Part shown: in pieces, positions 28,629 through 38,393 of the stretch
How positions within the stretch are numbered: the first letter of the stretch is position 1
Layout of the letters: each line of letters starts with the position of its first letter
DNA from: Christiangramia salexigens
Lineage (GTDB): Bacteria > Bacteroidota > Bacteroidia > Flavobacteriales > Flavobacteriaceae
Assembly: GCF_001889005.1 (NCBI RefSeq)
Contig: NZ_CP018153.1
Span: forward strand, 2,772,001 to 2,836,000
Direction of reading: 5' to 3'
Length of the DNA stretch: 64,000 nt
Position numbers and translations under genes: made by a program
Notes under the pieces: model-generated
Told to the model about the DNA's origin: nothing
Database searches by the model: none
The model's input: only the letters and a program-made list of their open reading frames with translations

Positions 28629-28919
28629 ATGAGCATCTTGATTAAACCTGTTATTACAGAAAAAGCTACTGCAGATAGTGAGATGAACAATCGTTTCACA
28701 TTTGTAGTGAGTAACAAGGCAAATAAGATTCAGATCAAAGACGCGATCGAATCTGCTTATGGCGTGTCTGTTACTAATGTTCGAACCATGAACGTCCGTC
28801 CTGATCGTAAAACCAGATTCACAAAATCTGGAATGATCACTGGTAAAACTAAGGCTTATAAGAAAGCAGTAGTACAGGTGGCGGAAGGTGAAACAATTGA
28901 TTTATACAGTAATCTTTAA
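28629..28919 (+). CDS. rplW: 50S ribosomal protein L23
   Basis: 96 residues. L23 sits at the tunnel exit and is the docking site for trigger factor and SRP. Starts SILIKPVITEKATADSEMNN, with the typical VTNVRTMNVRPDRKTRFTKS segment. Spaced 9 nt from both neighbours. Confidence 0.98.
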   Translation: MSILIKPVITEKATADSEMNNRFTFVVSNKANKIQIKDAIESAYGVSVTNVRTMNVRPDRKTRFTKSGMITGKTKAYKKAVVQVAEGETIDLYSNL

Positions 28920-28928
28920 GATTAAACA

Positions 28929-29765
28929 ATGTCAGTTAGAAAATTAAAACCAATTACACCTGGTCAGCGTTTTAGAGTAGTTAATGGGTATGACGCCATT
29001 ACTACTGATAAGCCGGAGAAAAGCCTATTGGCGCCGATAAAAAAATCAGGTGGTAGAAACAGTCAGGGTAAGATGACCATTCGCTACAAAGGTGGTGGTC
29101 ACAAAAAACGTTACCGAATTATCGATTTTAAACGTGACAAGCAGGGGATTCCTGCAACTGTTGCGTCTATAGAATATGATCCGAACAGAACTGCCTTTAT
29201 CGCATTATTGAATTATCAGGATGGTGAGAAAAGGTATATTATTGCTCAAAATGGGCTTCAGGTAGGTCAAAATGTAGTTTCTAGCAATGAAGCTGCTGCT
29301 CCTGAAATTGGTAATGCTATGCCATTGGCAAACATTCCTCTTGGTACTGTGATCTCTTGTATAGAGCTAAGAGCTGGACAAGGTGCTGTAATGGCGCGTA
29401 GTGCAGGTGCTTTTGCTCAATTATTGGCAAGAGAAGGAAAATATGCGACGATTAAATTGCCTTCAGGTGAGATTAGAAGAATCTTATCTACTTGTATGGC
29501 AACTATTGGAGCTGTTTCCAACAGTGATCATCAGTTATTGATTTCTGGTAAGGCCGGTAGAAAACGCTGGTTAGGTATCAGACCAAGAACTAGACCTGTA
29601 GCGATGAACCCAATCGATCACCCAATGGGTGGTGGTGAAGGTAGAGCTTCAGGAGGTCACCCACGTTCTAGAAAAGGTCTTCCTGCAAAAGGATTCAAGA
29701 CCCGTTCAAGAACAAAAGCGAGTAATAGATATATTGTAGAACGTAGAAAGACTAGAAAGAAATAA
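28929..29765 (+). CDS. rplB: 50S ribosomal protein L2
   Basis: 278 residues, slightly longer than the usual 273-276. L2 is needed for subunit association and peptidyl-transferase function. The N-terminus [20 protein letters not shown] is the family form. The C-terminal loop has [17 protein letters not shown] with the conserved histidine. Continuous with rplW and rpsS at spacings of 9 and 6 nt. Confidence 0.99.
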   Translation: MSVRKLKPITPGQRFRVVNGYDAITTDKPEKSLLAPIKKSGGRNSQGKMTIRYKGGGHKKRYRIIDFKRDKQGIPATVASIEYDPNRTAFIALLNYQDGEKRYIIAQNGLQVGQNVVSSNEAAAPEIGNAMPLANIPLGTVISCIELRAGQGAVMARSAGAFAQLLAREGKYATIKLPSGEIRRILSTCMATIGAVSNSDHQLLISGKAGRKRWLGIRPRTRPVAMNPIDHPMGGGEGRASGGHPRSRKGLPAKGFKTRSRTKASNRYIVERRKTRKK

Positions 29766-29771
29766 TAAGAT

Positions 29772-30050
29772 ATGGCACGTTCATTAAAAAAAGGACCTTT
29801 CGTTCATTACAAACTGGAACAAAAAGTGGCTCAGAACATCGAGTCAGGAAAGAAAGCCGTGATCAAAACCTGGTCTAGAGCTTCTATGATAACTCCAGAC
29901 TTTGTAGGGCAAACTATAGCAGTGCATAACGGGAAGCAATTTGTACCTGTATATGTGACTGAAAACATGGTAGGTCATAAATTAGGAGAATTTTCACCAA
30001 CACGTTCTTTCAGAGGGCATGCAGGTGCGAAAAATAAAGGTAGAAAATAA
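29772..30050 (+). CDS. rpsS: 30S ribosomal protein S19
   Basis: 92 residues. Head protein forming a pair with S13 near the A-site finger. It shows [15 protein letters not shown] at the start, [16 protein letters not shown], and the conserved [16 protein letters not shown] near the end. Spaced 6 nt from rplB and 8 nt from rplV. Confidence 0.99.
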   Translation: MARSLKKGPFVHYKLEQKVAQNIESGKKAVIKTWSRASMITPDFVGQTIAVHNGKQFVPVYVTENMVGHKLGEFSPTRSFRGHAGAKNKGRK

Positions 30051-30058
30051 TTGAAGCT

Positions 30059-30466
30059 ATGGGAGTTCGTAAAAGAGAAAGAGCAGAGCAAATAAAAGAA
30101 GCCAAGAAACAGGTAGCTTTTGCAAAGTTAAATAACTGCCCTACTTCGCCTAGAAAAATGCGTCTAATGGCGGATTTAGTAAGAGGTGAAAAAGTAGAAA
30201 AAGCGCTTCATATTTTGAAATTCAGCAAGAAAGAAGCATCAAACCGTTTAGAGAAGCTATTGCTTTCTGCGATTGCTAACTGGCAGTCTAAGAACGAAGA
30301 GGCTAATCTTGAAGAAGCTGAGTTATTTGTGAAAGAGATTCGTGTAGATGGAGGAAGTATGTTGAAAAGACTTCGTCCGGCTCCACAGGGTCGTGCACAC
30401 CGAATTAGAAAGAGATCCAATCACGTTACATTAGTGCTTGGAGCAAACAATAATACACAAAGCTAA
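30059..30466 (+). CDS. rplV: 50S ribosomal protein L22
   Basis: 135 residues, longer than E. coli L22 (110) because of an N-terminal charged extension ([17 protein letters not shown]). The core has [20 protein letters not shown] and the tunnel-loop end [21 protein letters not shown]22 with L4 forms the exit-tunnel constriction where macrolides act. Spaced 6 nt before rpsC. Confidence 0.99.
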   Translation: MGVRKRERAEQIKEAKKQVAFAKLNNCPTSPRKMRLMADLVRGEKVEKALHILKFSKKEASNRLEKLLLSAIANWQSKNEEANLEEAELFVKEIRVDGGSMLKRLRPAPQGRAHRIRKRSNHVTLVLGANNNTQS

Positions 30467-30472
30467 GAGAGT

Positions 30473-31192
30473 ATGGGACAAAAGACAAATCCAATCGGAA
30501 ATCGCCTTGGTATCATTAGAGGTTGGGAGTCCAACTGGTACGGAGGTAATGACTACGGTGACAAGTTAGCCGAAGACGATAAGATTAGAAAGTATATCCA
30601 TGCTCGTTTATCTAAAGCGAGTGTATCGCGTGTAATCATCGAGCGCACGCTTAAGCTTGTAACCGTTACTATCACCACTGCCAGACCTGGTATCATTATC
30701 GGAAAAGGTGGTCAGGAGGTAGACAAGCTTAAGGAAGAGCTTAAAAAGATTACCGACAAAGAAGTTCAAATTAACATCTTTGAGATTAAGAGGCCTGAAC
30801 TTGACGCGCATTTAGTAGCGGCAAGTGTTGCTAGACAAATTGAGAATCGTATCTCTTACCGTCGTGCAATTAAGATGGCTATCGCGGCTGCTATGAGAAT
30901 GAATGCCGAAGGGATCAAAATTGAGATCTCCGGTCGTTTAAACGGTGCTGAAATGGCACGTTCAGAATCATACAAAGATGGTAGGATACCTTTGTCAACT
31001 TTTAGGGCTGATATTGATTATGCTTTAGTTGAAGCTCATACTACTTATGGTAGATTGGGAATTAAAGTATGGATCATGAAAGGTGAGGTATACGGAAAAA
31101 GAGAGCTTTCGCCTCTAGTTGGCCTTGCTAAGAATCAAGGAAAGAAATCCGGTGCCGGACGTGGAGGAAACAAATCCCGTCGTAGAAAGTAA
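30473..31192 (+). CDS. rpsC: 30S ribosomal protein S3
   Basis: 239 residues. S3 lies at the mRNA entry channel and has helicase-like action on mRNA. The KH domain is visible with [19 protein letters not shown], followed by [14 protein letters not shown]. The tail is basic and glycine-rich ([16 protein letters not shown]), as common in Bacteroidota. Confidence 0.99.
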   Translation: MGQKTNPIGNRLGIIRGWESNWYGGNDYGDKLAEDDKIRKYIHARLSKASVSRVIIERTLKLVTVTITTARPGIIIGKGGQEVDKLKEELKKITDKEVQINIFEIKRPELDAHLVAASVARQIENRISYRRAIKMAIAAAMRMNAEGIKIEISGRLNGAEMARSESYKDGRIPLSTFRADIDYALVEAHTTYGRLGIKVWIMKGEVYGKRELSPLVGLAKNQGKKSGAGRGGNKSRRRK

Positions 31193-31211
31193 TTTTTTAA
31201 AGTAAAGAAAA

Positions 31212-31631
31212 ATGTTACAACCTAAAAGAACAAAATACCGTAAGCAACAAAAAGGCCGAATGAAGGGTGTGTCTCAAAGAGGACACCGTCTTTCAAACGG
31301 AACCTTCGGAATCAAATCAATGGATTCCAGCTTCGTGACCGCACGTCAAATTGAAGCAGCACGTATTGCCGCTACTCGATATATGAAAAGAGAGGGTTCT
31401 ATCTGGATCAAAATTTTCCCAGATAAGCCTATCACTAAGAAACCTCTAGAGGTTCGTATGGGTAAAGGTAAGGGTGCCGTGGAATATTGGGCAGCCGTTG
31501 TAAAACCAGGAAGAATTATGTTTGAAATTGGTGGAGTACCGATGGATATAGCTAAAGAGGCATTGCGTCTTGCAGCTCAAAAACTTCCTGTGAGAACTAA
31601 ATTTGTTGTAGCGAGAGATTATCAAGAATAA
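31212..31631 (+). CDS. rplP: 50S ribosomal protein L16
   Basis: 139 residues, normal size. L16 helps position A-site tRNA. Starts [19 protein letters not shown], with the loop [19 protein letters not shown], which carries the arginine hydroxylated in some species, and the conserved [14 protein letters not shown]. Confidence 0.99.
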   Translation: MLQPKRTKYRKQQKGRMKGVSQRGHRLSNGTFGIKSMDSSFVTARQIEAARIAATRYMKREGSIWIKIFPDKPITKKPLEVRMGKGKGAVEYWAAVVKPGRIMFEIGGVPMDIAKEALRLAAQKLPVRTKFVVARDYQE

Positions 31632-31641
31632 TTTTTGAATT

Positions 31642-31833
31642 ATGAAACAATCAGAAGTAAAAGAATTGTCTGTTGCAGAATTGCAAGAAGAGCTTGGTAA
31701 GTCTCGAAGAGCTTATTCAGATTTAAAAATGGCTCATGCTGTTTCGCCATTGGAGAACCCAATACAGTTAAGAACTGTGCGGAGAGACATCGCGAGACTG
31801 GCTACAGAGTTAACTAAAAGAGAACAACAATAA
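31642..31833 (+). CDS. rpmC: 50S ribosomal protein L29
   Basis: 63 residues, an alpha-helical hairpin typical of L29 (KQSEVKELSVAELQEELGKS then PLENPIQLRTVRRDIARL). It sits beside L23 at the tunnel exit. Spaced 10 nt after rplP and 18 nt before rpsQ. Confidence 0.98.
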   Translation: MKQSEVKELSVAELQEELGKSRRAYSDLKMAHAVSPLENPIQLRTVRRDIARLATELTKREQQ

Positions 31834-31851
31834 TTGTTATTCTGCTGAAAG

Positions 31852-32109
31852 ATGGAAAAAAGAAATTTAAGAAAAGAGCGTGTAGGGGTAGTTACAAGTA
31901 ATAAAATGCAGAAATCTATCGTGGTTTCTGAAGTTAAGAAAGTAAAACACCCTATGTATGGAAAATTCGTTTTAAAAACGAAGAAATACGTGGCACACGA
32001 CGAAAATAACGACTGCAACGAAGGTGATACTGTAAAGATCATGGAAACTAGACCTTTGAGTAAATCCAAAAGTTGGAGATTAGTAGAAATAATTGAAAGA
32101 GCGAAGTAA
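31852..32109 (+). CDS. rpsQ: 30S ribosomal protein S17
   Basis: 85 residues, a full-length S17 OB-fold: [20 protein letters not shown], then [20 protein letters not shown], and the [16 protein letters not shown] end. A primary 16S binder. rplN starts 2 nt after its stop. Confidence 0.99.
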   Translation: MEKRNLRKERVGVVTSNKMQKSIVVSEVKKVKHPMYGKFVLKTKKYVAHDENNDCNEGDTVKIMETRPLSKSKSWRLVEIIERAK

Positions 32110-32111
32110 TC

Positions 32112-32480
32112 ATGGTACAACAAGAGTCCAGACTAAGAGTAGCAGATAATACCGGAGCTAAAGAAGTTTTAGCTATCCGTGTATTAGGAGGTACAAAGAA
32201 AAGATACGCATCTGTTGGAGACAAGATCGTTGTCAGTGTAAAAGAAGCTACACCTAACGGTAATATCAAGAAGGGTGCAGTTTCAACAGCAGTTGTTGTT
32301 CGTACCAAGAAAGAAGTGCGCAGGCCAGACGGATCTTATATCCGTTTTGATGATAATGCTTGTGTACTACTAGGTCCTCAGGGTGAAATGCGCGGTACCC
32401 GTGTATTTGGTCCTGTAGCGCGTGAACTTCGTGATAAGCAATTCATGAAAATTGTATCATTGGCACCTGAGGTGCTTTAA
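32112..32480 (+). CDS. rplN: 50S ribosomal protein L14
   Basis: 122 residues, standard length. Begins [20 protein letters not shown], with [15 protein letters not shown] and the [15 protein letters not shown] end that contacts the 30S at bridges. First gene of the segment that is the spc operon in E. coli, but here only 2 nt from rpsQ, so transcription is continuous. Confidence 0.99.
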   Translation: MVQQESRLRVADNTGAKEVLAIRVLGGTKKRYASVGDKIVVSVKEATPNGNIKKGAVSTAVVVRTKKEVRRPDGSYIRFDDNACVLLGPQGEMRGTRVFGPVARELRDKQFMKIVSLAPEVL

Positions 32481-32492
32481 TACATTAAAAAA

Positions 32493-32804
32493 ATGACAAA
32501 GCTTAAGATAAAATCAGGAGATACTGTTCGTGTAATTGCCGGTGATCACAAAGGTCAGGAAGGTAAAGTACAGAAAGTTCTTCTTGAGAAAAATAAAGCC
32601 ATTGTGGAAGGGGTTAATATGATCTCTAAACATGAGAAGCCTAGTGCTTCTAATCCACAAGGAGGCATTAAAGAGAAGGAAGCTCCTATCCATATCTCTA
32701 ACCTTGCACTTATCGACAAGAACGGTGAGACTACAAGAGTTGGTTACAAGACTGAGGATGGGAAGAAAGTAAGATTTTCTAAAAAATCTAATGAAGTAAT
32801 TTAG
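32493..32804 (+). CDS. rplX: 50S ribosomal protein L24
   Basis: 103 residues. An assembly-initiator protein with the KOW motif near the start ([20 protein letters not shown]). Normal length and clear conservation. rplE follows after 2 nt. Confidence 0.99.
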   Translation: MTKLKIKSGDTVRVIAGDHKGQEGKVQKVLLEKNKAIVEGVNMISKHEKPSASNPQGGIKEKEAPIHISNLALIDKNGETTRVGYKTEDGKKVRFSKKSNEVI

Positions 32805-32806
32805 TT

Positions 32807-33358
32807 ATGGCATACGTACCAAGACTTAAACAAGAGTATAACGAGAGGATCAAAAACTCTCTTACGGAAGAATTCAGCTACTCCAATGTAATGGAGGTGC
32901 CAAAACTTGAGAAAATTGTAATCAGCCGTGGTGTTGGAGGTGCAGTTGCAGACAAGAAGTTAATTGATCATGCGATCGATGAGCTATCTGCAATTAGCGG
33001 TCAAAAAGCGGTTGCTACTATTTCTAAGAAGGATGTGGCGTCGTTTAAGCTGCGTAAAGGAATGCCAATTGGTGCTAAAGTTACTTTACGTGGATATAGA
33101 ATGTTCGAATTCTTAGATAGACTTATTACTACCGCTTTACCGCGTGTACGTGATTTTAACGGTATCAAAGCTAATGGTTTTGATGGTAGAGGTAATTACA
33201 ACCTGGGGATCACTGAGCAGATCATTTTCCCTGAGATCGATATTGATGCAGTAAACAGAATTGCTGGTATGGATATCACTTTTGTTACTTCTGCTAATAC
33301 CGATAAGGAAGCAAAAGCATTGTTAACCGAACTAGGATTACCTTTTAAAAAGAAATAA
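32807..33358 (+). CDS. rplE: 50S ribosomal protein L5
   Basis: 183 residues, full length. L5 binds 5S rRNA and forms an intersubunit bridge. Motifs: [52 protein letters not shown] and [20 protein letters not shown]. rpsN begins 2 nt after the stop. Confidence 0.99.
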   Translation: MAYVPRLKQEYNERIKNSLTEEFSYSNVMEVPKLEKIVISRGVGGAVADKKLIDHAIDELSAISGQKAVATISKKDVASFKLRKGMPIGAKVTLRGYRMFEFLDRLITTALPRVRDFNGIKANGFDGRGNYNLGITEQIIFPEIDIDAVNRIAGMDITFVTSANTDKEAKALLTELGLPFKKK

Positions 33359-33360
33359 TT

Positions 33361-33630
33361 ATGGCTAAAGAATCAATGAAAGCCCGTGAGGTAAAAAGAC
33401 AGAAAATGGTAAAGAAGTATGCTGAAAAGCGTGAGGCCCTTAAAGCGGCTGGCGACTGGGAAGGCCTACAGAAATTACCAAAGAACTCTTCGCCTGTTCG
33501 CTTACATAATCGCTGTAAATTAACCGGTAGACCTAAAGGGTATATGAGACAATTTGGTGTTTCTCGTGTAATGTTCAGAGAAATGGCTAACAATGGTCTT
33601 ATTCCTGGGGTTAAGAAAGCAAGCTGGTAA
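33361..33630 (+). CDS. rpsN: 30S ribosomal protein S14, zinc-independent long form
   Basis: 89 residues, the long S14 form. The segment [20 protein letters not shown] keeps only one cysteine, so the CxxC-CxxC zinc knuckle of the short form is absent. A 58-nt gap with a hairpin separates it from rpsH, the largest spacer inside the spc segment. Confidence 0.99.
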   Translation: MAKESMKAREVKRQKMVKKYAEKREALKAAGDWEGLQKLPKNSSPVRLHNRCKLTGRPKGYMRQFGVSRVMFREMANNGLIPGVKKASW

Positions 33631-33641
33631 AATTATAAATT

Positions 33642-33674
33642 GGATGAAGGTTCAAAAAAATGAAAACCACATCC
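33642..33674 (+). promoter_or_regulatory. Hairpin in the rpsN-rpsH spacer
   Basis: GGATG (33642-33646) pairs with CATCC (33670-33674), and inside it GGTT (33649-33652) with AACC (33665-33668), around an A-rich loop. It ends 14 nt before the rpsH ATG. No U-tract, so it is not a terminator. A regulatory protein-binding site is possible because S8 is a known translational repressor elsewhere. Confidence 0.5.
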
Positions 33675-33688
33675 GCAAATAAGCATAA

Positions 33689-34087
33689 ATGAATACAGAT
33701 CCGATTGCAGATTATTTAACAAGAATTAGAAACGCCAACGCGGCTAACCACAGAGTGGTTGAGATCCCGGCTTCTAATGTTAAAAAAGAGATCACAAAGA
33801 TATTATTCGATCAGGGATATATTCTTAGTTATAAGTTTGATGACGATACCGCTCAAGGGACCATCAAAATCGCTCTTAAGTACGATAAACTTACTAAAGA
33901 GCCTGTAATTAAGAAAATTCAGAGAATAAGTAAACCTGGTTTACGTAAATACGCCGGAGCTAATGAGCTTCCAAGAATCCTTAACGGACTTGGAGTAGCG
34001 ATTGTTTCCACTTCACATGGTGTGATGACTGGTAAGCAAGCTAAAGCTGAGAAAGTTGGTGGTGAGGTATTGTGTTACGTATACTAA
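33689..34087 (+). CDS. rpsH: 30S ribosomal protein S8
   Basis: 132 residues, standard. A primary binder of the 16S central domain, and in E. coli the repressor of the spc operon. Begins NTDPIADYLTRIRNANAANH and ends with the conserved GVAIVSTSHGVMTGKQAK region. Preceded by a 58-nt spacer with a hairpin. Confidence 0.99.
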   Translation: MNTDPIADYLTRIRNANAANHRVVEIPASNVKKEITKILFDQGYILSYKFDDDTAQGTIKIALKYDKLTKEPVIKKIQRISKPGLRKYAGANELPRILNGLGVAIVSTSHGVMTGKQAKAEKVGGEVLCYVY

Positions 34088-34106
34088 TACTTAAAAGACT
34101 AAAGAA

Positions 34107-34649
34107 ATGTCAAGAATAGGTAAAAGCCCAATTACAATTCCAGAAGGTGTAACTGTAGATTACAAAGAAGGTGTTGTAACGGTAAAAGGAAAATTGGGAG
34201 AGCTTAAGCAGGTAATCAATGATATCGATCTAAAGATTGAAGACAACGTGATTACTTTCCAACGTTCTTCAGAGAAAAGTGACCAGAAAGCTAAACATGG
34301 TTTATATCGTGCGTTAGTTAACAATATGATAGAAGGGGTTTCAAACGGATATACTAAATCACTTGAATTAGTTGGTGTAGGTTACCGTGCGAGCAACCAA
34401 GGTAACAAGTTAGATCTTGCAGTTGGTTATTCCCATAATATTGTGATAGATTTGGCTCCAGAAGTAAAAGTGGAGACAATATCAGAAAAAGGTAAGAACC
34501 CTATCGTAAAGCTTACTTCTCATGACAAACAGCTTGTTGGACAAGTTGCTGCTAAAATCCGTTCATTCAGAAAGCCTGAACCTTACAAAGGAAAAGGAAT
34601 CAAGTTTGTTGGAGAGCAATTGAGAAGAAAAGCAGGTAAATCAGCTTAA
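34107..34649 (+). CDS. rplF: 50S ribosomal protein L6
   Basis: 180 residues. Two related beta-alpha domains: MSRIGKSPITIPEGVTVDYK at the start and, in the second, KPEPYKGKGIKFVGEQLRRK. L6 stabilises the factor-binding region. Spaced 19 nt after rpsH and 12 nt before rplR. Confidence 0.99.
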   Translation: MSRIGKSPITIPEGVTVDYKEGVVTVKGKLGELKQVINDIDLKIEDNVITFQRSSEKSDQKAKHGLYRALVNNMIEGVSNGYTKSLELVGVGYRASNQGNKLDLAVGYSHNIVIDLAPEVKVETISEKGKNPIVKLTSHDKQLVGQVAAKIRSFRKPEPYKGKGIKFVGEQLRRKAGKSA

Positions 34650-34661
34650 TAAAGTTTAGTT

Positions 34662-35018
34662 ATGGCAGTGTCAAAACAAAAGAGAAGAAATAAAATCAGA
34701 AAACGTATCCGTCAGGATATCGTTGGAACTGAAAGCCGTCCTAGATTATCTGTTTTTAGAAGCAATAGAGAAATTTATGCACAGATCATCGACGACGTAG
34801 AAGGTAAGACCTTAGCATCAGCTTCTTCAAGAGATAAAGAAATCGCTTCTGCTTCTGCAGATAGAAAAGAGCAGGCTGTAATGGTAGGAAAAGCTATTGC
34901 AGAGAAAGCGAAAAAGGCCGGAATAGATACTATTTCTTTCGATAGAGGTGGTTATTTATATCACGGTAGAGTTAAATCATTAGCAGAAGGTGCTCGCGAA
35001 GGAGGACTAAAATTCTAG
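34662..35018 (+). CDS. rplR: 50S ribosomal protein L18
   Basis: 118 residues, normal size. A 5S rRNA binder: [20 protein letters not shown], then [20 protein letters not shown] near the end. rpsE follows after 5 nt. Confidence 0.99.
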
Positions 35019-35023
35019 AAAAT

Positions 35024-35548
35024 ATGTATCAAGATTATAAAAACGTAGAACATGTAAAGCCAGGTGGTCTTGAATTAAAAGATCGTTTGGTAGGAGTACA
35101 ACGTGTTACTAAGGTTACAAAAGGTGGTAGAGCTTTTGGATTCTCTGCTATTGTTGTAGTTGGAGATGAGAATGGCGTAGTTGGGCAAGGACTTGGAAAA
35201 TCTAAGGAAGTTGCAGACGCTATCTCTAAAGCGGTAGAAGACGCTAAGAAAAATCTGGTACGCATTCCTTTACATAAAGGAACTTTACCTCACGAACAAA
35301 AAGGTAAGTATGGTGGAGCACGAGTAATGCTTCTTCCTGCTGCGGCTGGTACCGGTATTATTGCTGGTGGAGCGATTCGTGCGGTATTGGAATCTGTAGG
35401 AGTGCATGACGTACTTTCTAAGAACCAGGGATCTTCAAACCCTCACAACGTTGTAAAAGCTACTTTTGATGCCTTATTACAATTAAGAAGTGCTGAGACT
35501 GTTGCAAAACAGAGAGGTGTTTCATTGGAAAAGGTTTTTAAAGGATAA
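35024..35548 (+). CDS. rpsE: 30S ribosomal protein S5
   Basis: 174 residues. N-terminal dsRBD-like part with [20 protein letters not shown], then [19 protein letters not shown] and the C-terminal [21 protein letters not shown]5 affects decoding accuracy and mRNA entry. The spectinomycin-contact loop (KGGRAF region) looks wild type. Confidence 0.99.
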
Positions 35549-35561
35549 ATCAAGGAATAAG

Positions 35562-35744
35562 ATGGGAAAGATAAAAGTCACAAAAGTAAAAAGTGCAATC
35601 AACCGCACGAAAAATCAAAAGCTTGTTCTTGAGTCTTTAGGACTTAAAAGAATTGGCCAGACGGTTGAGCATGACGATACGCCAAACATCCTTGGTATGG
35701 TAAATAAAGTTAAACACTTAGTTTCTGTAGAAGAAACAAAATAA
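35562..35744 (+). CDS. rpmD: 50S ribosomal protein L30
   Basis: 60 residues from the ATG at 35562. A longer frame from 35490 would start inside rpsE and add a nonconserved extension. The protein begins [20 protein letters not shown] and has [20 protein letters not shown], the typical L30 body. 13 nt after rpsE and 10 nt before rplO. Confidence 0.98.
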   Translation: MGKIKVTKVKSAINRTKNQKLVLESLGLKRIGQTVEHDDTPNILGMVNKVKHLVSVEETK

Positions 35745-35754
35745 TAAGTCTCTC

Positions 35755-36207
35755 ATGGATTTAAGTAACTTAAAACCTGCAGAAGGTTCAGTTAAAAGAA
35801 ATAGCAAGCGTATTGGTCGTGGTGAAGGATCTGGTAAAGGTGGAACCGCTACCAGAGGTCACAAAGGTGCCAAATCACGTTCTGGTTATTCTAAGAAGAT
35901 CGGATTTGAAGGAGGGCAGATGCCACTTCAAAGACGAGTTCCAAAATTTGGATTCACTAACAGAAACCGTAAAGTATACCAGGGGATTAACCTTGATACT
36001 CTTCAGTCTCTTGTAGATGAAGGTAGAATTAAGGATACTGTGGATATGGATGTGTTAGTTGAAAACGGTTTGGCCGGAAGAAACGAGCTTGTTAAGATAT
36101 TAGGTAGAGGTGAATTAAAGGCAAAGTTGAAAATATCTGTTCATAAATTTACGGCCTCAGCAAAAGAAGCTATCGAAGCTGCTGGTGGGGAAGTTGTTAC
36201 TTTATAA
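35755..36207 (+). CDS. rplO: 50S ribosomal protein L15
   Basis: 150 residues. The glycine-rich N-terminus GRGEGSGKGGTATRGHKGAK threads into the 23S rRNA core. GFEGGQMPLQRRVPKFGF follows. The end (KFTASAKEAIEAAGGEVVTL) is the family form. Leads into secY after 11 nt. Confidence 0.99.
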   Translation: MDLSNLKPAEGSVKRNSKRIGRGEGSGKGGTATRGHKGAKSRSGYSKKIGFEGGQMPLQRRVPKFGFTNRNRKVYQGINLDTLQSLVDEGRIKDTVDMDVLVENGLAGRNELVKILGRGELKAKLKISVHKFTASAKEAIEAAGGEVVTL

Positions 36208-36218
36208 TAGATAATCAA

Positions 36219-37556
36219 ATGAAATTCATCAATACGATTAAAAATATTTGGAAAATCGAGGAGCTAAAAAACAGAATTTTAGTGACCCTCGGTTTGCTTT
36301 TGGTATATCGATTCGGCGCACAAGTTGTGCTGCCGGGTATCGATGCCGAACAGCTTTCAAATCTTGCGACTCAAACAGACGGAGGCCTACTTGGCCTTCT
36401 TAACGCATTTACGGGTGGGGCATTTTCCAATGCTTCCGTGTTTGCATTAGGTATTATGCCTTATATCTCTGCTTCCATTGTGGTTCAGTTGATGGGGATT
36501 GCAATTCCTTATCTTCAGAAACTTCAGAAGGAGGGGGAAAGCGGCCGTAAGAAAATCAATCAAATTACCCGATGGCTTACCATCGCAATTACCTTAGTAC
36601 AGGGGCCTGGTTATATTTATAACCTGTTTGCTACCTTACCATCAGAAGCGTTTATGCTAGGTGATAATCTTACCTTCGTGATATCTTCTGTGATTATTCT
36701 TACTACAGGTACTATTTTCGCGATGTGGCTTGGTGAGAAGATCACAGATAAAGGTATTGGTAACGGTATTTCATTATTGATTATGGTAGGTATCATAGCA
36801 ACATTGCCGCAAGCCTTTATTCAGGAATTCGCTTCCAGGGTATTTGAATCTAACGGTGGTCTTGTAATGATACTGATAGAGCTAGTTATCTGGTTTGCTA
36901 TCATCATGGCTTCAGTAATGCTTGTGATGGCAGTTCGCCAAATACCAGTGCAGTATGCCAGAAGAACCGCTTCGGGTGGTTATGAAAAGAATGTTTTCGG
37001 ATCAAGACAGTATATACCTTTAAAATTAAATGCATCTGGTGTAATGCCTATCATCTTTGCTCAGGCAATTATGTTTATTCCTGTTGCTGTAGCCGGTCTT
37101 TCAGACTCAGATGCTGCACAGGGAGTAACGGCAGCATTTCAGAACATTTTCGGATTTTGGTATAATCTTGTGTTCGCCTTGTTGATAATAATATTTACTT
37201 ATTTCTACACAGCGATCACTGTTCCGACTAATAAAATGGCTGATGATCTAAAACGTAGTGGAGGTTTTATTCCTGGGATTCGTCCTGGTTCTGAAACCGG
37301 AGACTATTTAGATCGTATTATGTCTCAGATTACGCTTCCAGGATCTGTATTCCTTGCCTTGATAGCCGTGTTCCCGGCAATCGTTGTGCAACTATTAGGA
37401 GTGCAGCAGAATTGGGCGTTATTCTTTGGAGGTACCTCGCTTTTAATTATGGTTGGAGTTGCAATAGATACTATGCAGCAGGTAAATTCTTACTTGTTAA
37501 ATAGACACTATGACGGATTAATGAAAACAGGTAAAAACAGAAAAGCAGTAGCTTAA
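36219..37556 (+). CDS. secY: Protein translocase channel subunit SecY
   Basis: 445 residues with ten predicted membrane helices. Visible hallmarks are [15 protein letters not shown] in TM2, the cytosolic loop around [20 protein letters not shown], and IPGIRP-type segment [20 protein letters not shown] before TM9. It is the channel for export, including the signal-peptide proteins described in this window. Its position between rplO and infA is the common one. Confidence 0.99.
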   Translation: MKFINTIKNIWKIEELKNRILVTLGLLLVYRFGAQVVLPGIDAEQLSNLATQTDGGLLGLLNAFTGGAFSNASVFALGIMPYISASIVVQLMGIAIPYLQKLQKEGESGRKKINQITRWLTIAITLVQGPGYIYNLFATLPSEAFMLGDNLTFVISSVIILTTGTIFAMWLGEKITDKGIGNGISLLIMVGIIATLPQAFIQEFASRVFESNGGLVMILIELVIWFAIIMASVMLVMAVRQIPVQYARRTASGGYEKNVFGSRQYIPLKLNASGVMPIIFAQAIMFIPVAVAGLSDSDAAQGVTAAFQNIFGFWYNLVFALLIIIFTYFYTAITVPTNKMADDLKRSGGFIPGIRPGSETGDYLDRIMSQITLPGSVFLALIAVFPAIVVQLLGVQQNWALFFGGTSLLIMVGVAIDTMQQVNSYLLNRHYDGLMKTGKNRKAVA

Positions 37557-37558
37557 TT

Positions 37559-37774
37559 ATGGCAAAACAACCACCAATTGAACAAGACGGAACTATCATT
37601 GAAGCATTGTCTAATGCGATGTTTCGTGTGGAATTGGAGAATGGTCACGTAGTGACTGCTCACATCTCCGGGAAAATGCGAATGCATTACATTAAATTAC
37701 TTCCTGGTGACAAGGTAAAACTGGAAATGAGTCCTTACGATTTAACTAAGGCTCGAATAACTTACAGATACTAA
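37559..37774 (+). CDS. infA: Translation initiation factor IF-1
   Basis: 71 residues, the single OB-fold of IF-1 ([20 protein letters not shown], then [20 protein letters not shown] and [18 protein letters not shown]). It blocks the A site during initiation. 2 nt after secY. Followed by a 117-nt gap with a promoter-like box. Confidence 0.99.
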   Translation: MAKQPPIEQDGTIIEALSNAMFRVELENGHVVTAHISGKMRMHYIKLLPGDKVKLEMSPYDLTKARITYRY

Positions 37775-37806
37775 AAAGTAATTTTCAGCCTTTTATAAAT
37801 TTTTCA

Positions 37807-37814
37807 TACTTTTG
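37807..37814 (+). promoter_or_regulatory. Internal promoter -7 element for the alpha cluster (rpmJ onward)
   Basis: TACTTTTG, an exact TAnnTTTG, lies 78 nt before the rpmJ ATG in the only large gap between infA and rpmJ. The -33 region has TTTTC rather than TTG. It probably gives separate expression of rpmJ-rpsM-rpsK-rpsD-rpoA-rplQ. Confidence 0.65.
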
Positions 37815-37891
37815 CACTCTGAAAAATTTATGAAGGTTTAAATTTCACAGAAAGAGATAAAGATCTCAGCCTGTGAATAAAAACAGATACG

Positions 37892-38008
37892 ATGAAAGTT
37901 AGAGCATCAATAAAAAAGAGAAGTGCCGACTGCAAGATTGTTCGCAGAAAAGGGCGCCTTTACGTAATTAACAAAAAGAATCCTAGATTTAAACAAAGAC
38001 AAGGCTAA
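37892..38008 (+). CDS. rpmJ: 50S ribosomal protein L36, zinc-lacking form
   Basis: 38 residues. It begins [20 protein letters not shown] and ends NPRFKQRQG. Of the four zinc ligands (three Cys, one His) of the C+ form, only one cysteine remains, so this is a C- L36 that needs no zinc. The rpsM ATG follows 2 nt after the stop. Confidence 0.97.
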   Translation: MKVRASIKKRSADCKIVRRKGRLYVINKKNPRFKQRQG

Positions 38009-38010
38009 TT

Positions 38011-38385
38011 ATGGCAAGAATTGCAGGGGTAGATATACCTAAACAAAAGCGAGGAGTTATAGCGTTAACCTATATCTTCGGAATTGGCAAAAGCAGGGCT
38101 CAAGAGATACTTGCTCAGGCTAAAGTAGACGAGAGTAAGAAAGTTTCAGAATGGGACGATGATGAAATCGGTAAGATTCGTGAAGCCGTTGGTCAATTTA
38201 CAATCGAAGGAGAATTACGTACTGAAGTTCAGATGAGTATTAAGCGTCTAATGGATATTGGATGCTACAGAGGAATTCGTCACAGAGCCGGATTGCCTTT
38301 GAGAGGTCAGAGAACCAAAAATAACTCCAGAACCAGAAAAGGAAGAAGAAAAACAGTTGCGAACAAGAAAAAAGCAACTAAATAG
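38011..38385 (+). CDS. rpsM: 30S ribosomal protein S13
   Basis: 124 residues. Begins [20 protein letters not shown], with the conserved [20 protein letters not shown] and a basic tail that contacts P-site tRNA. Spaced 8 nt before rpsK. Confidence 0.99.
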   Translation: MARIAGVDIPKQKRGVIALTYIFGIGKSRAQEILAQAKVDESKKVSEWDDDEIGKIREAVGQFTIEGELRTEVQMSIKRLMDIGCYRGIRHRAGLPLRGQRTKNNSRTRKGRRKTVANKKKATK

Positions 38386-38393
38386 TAAGTAGT

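Noticed and set aside
31734..32123. Minus-strand frame of 129 codons across rpmC-rpsQ
   Set aside because: Antisense to three ribosomal-protein genes, no homology visible.
35490..35561. Longer N-terminus for rpmD
   Set aside because: It lies inside rpsE in another frame, and the standard L30 start is at 35562.
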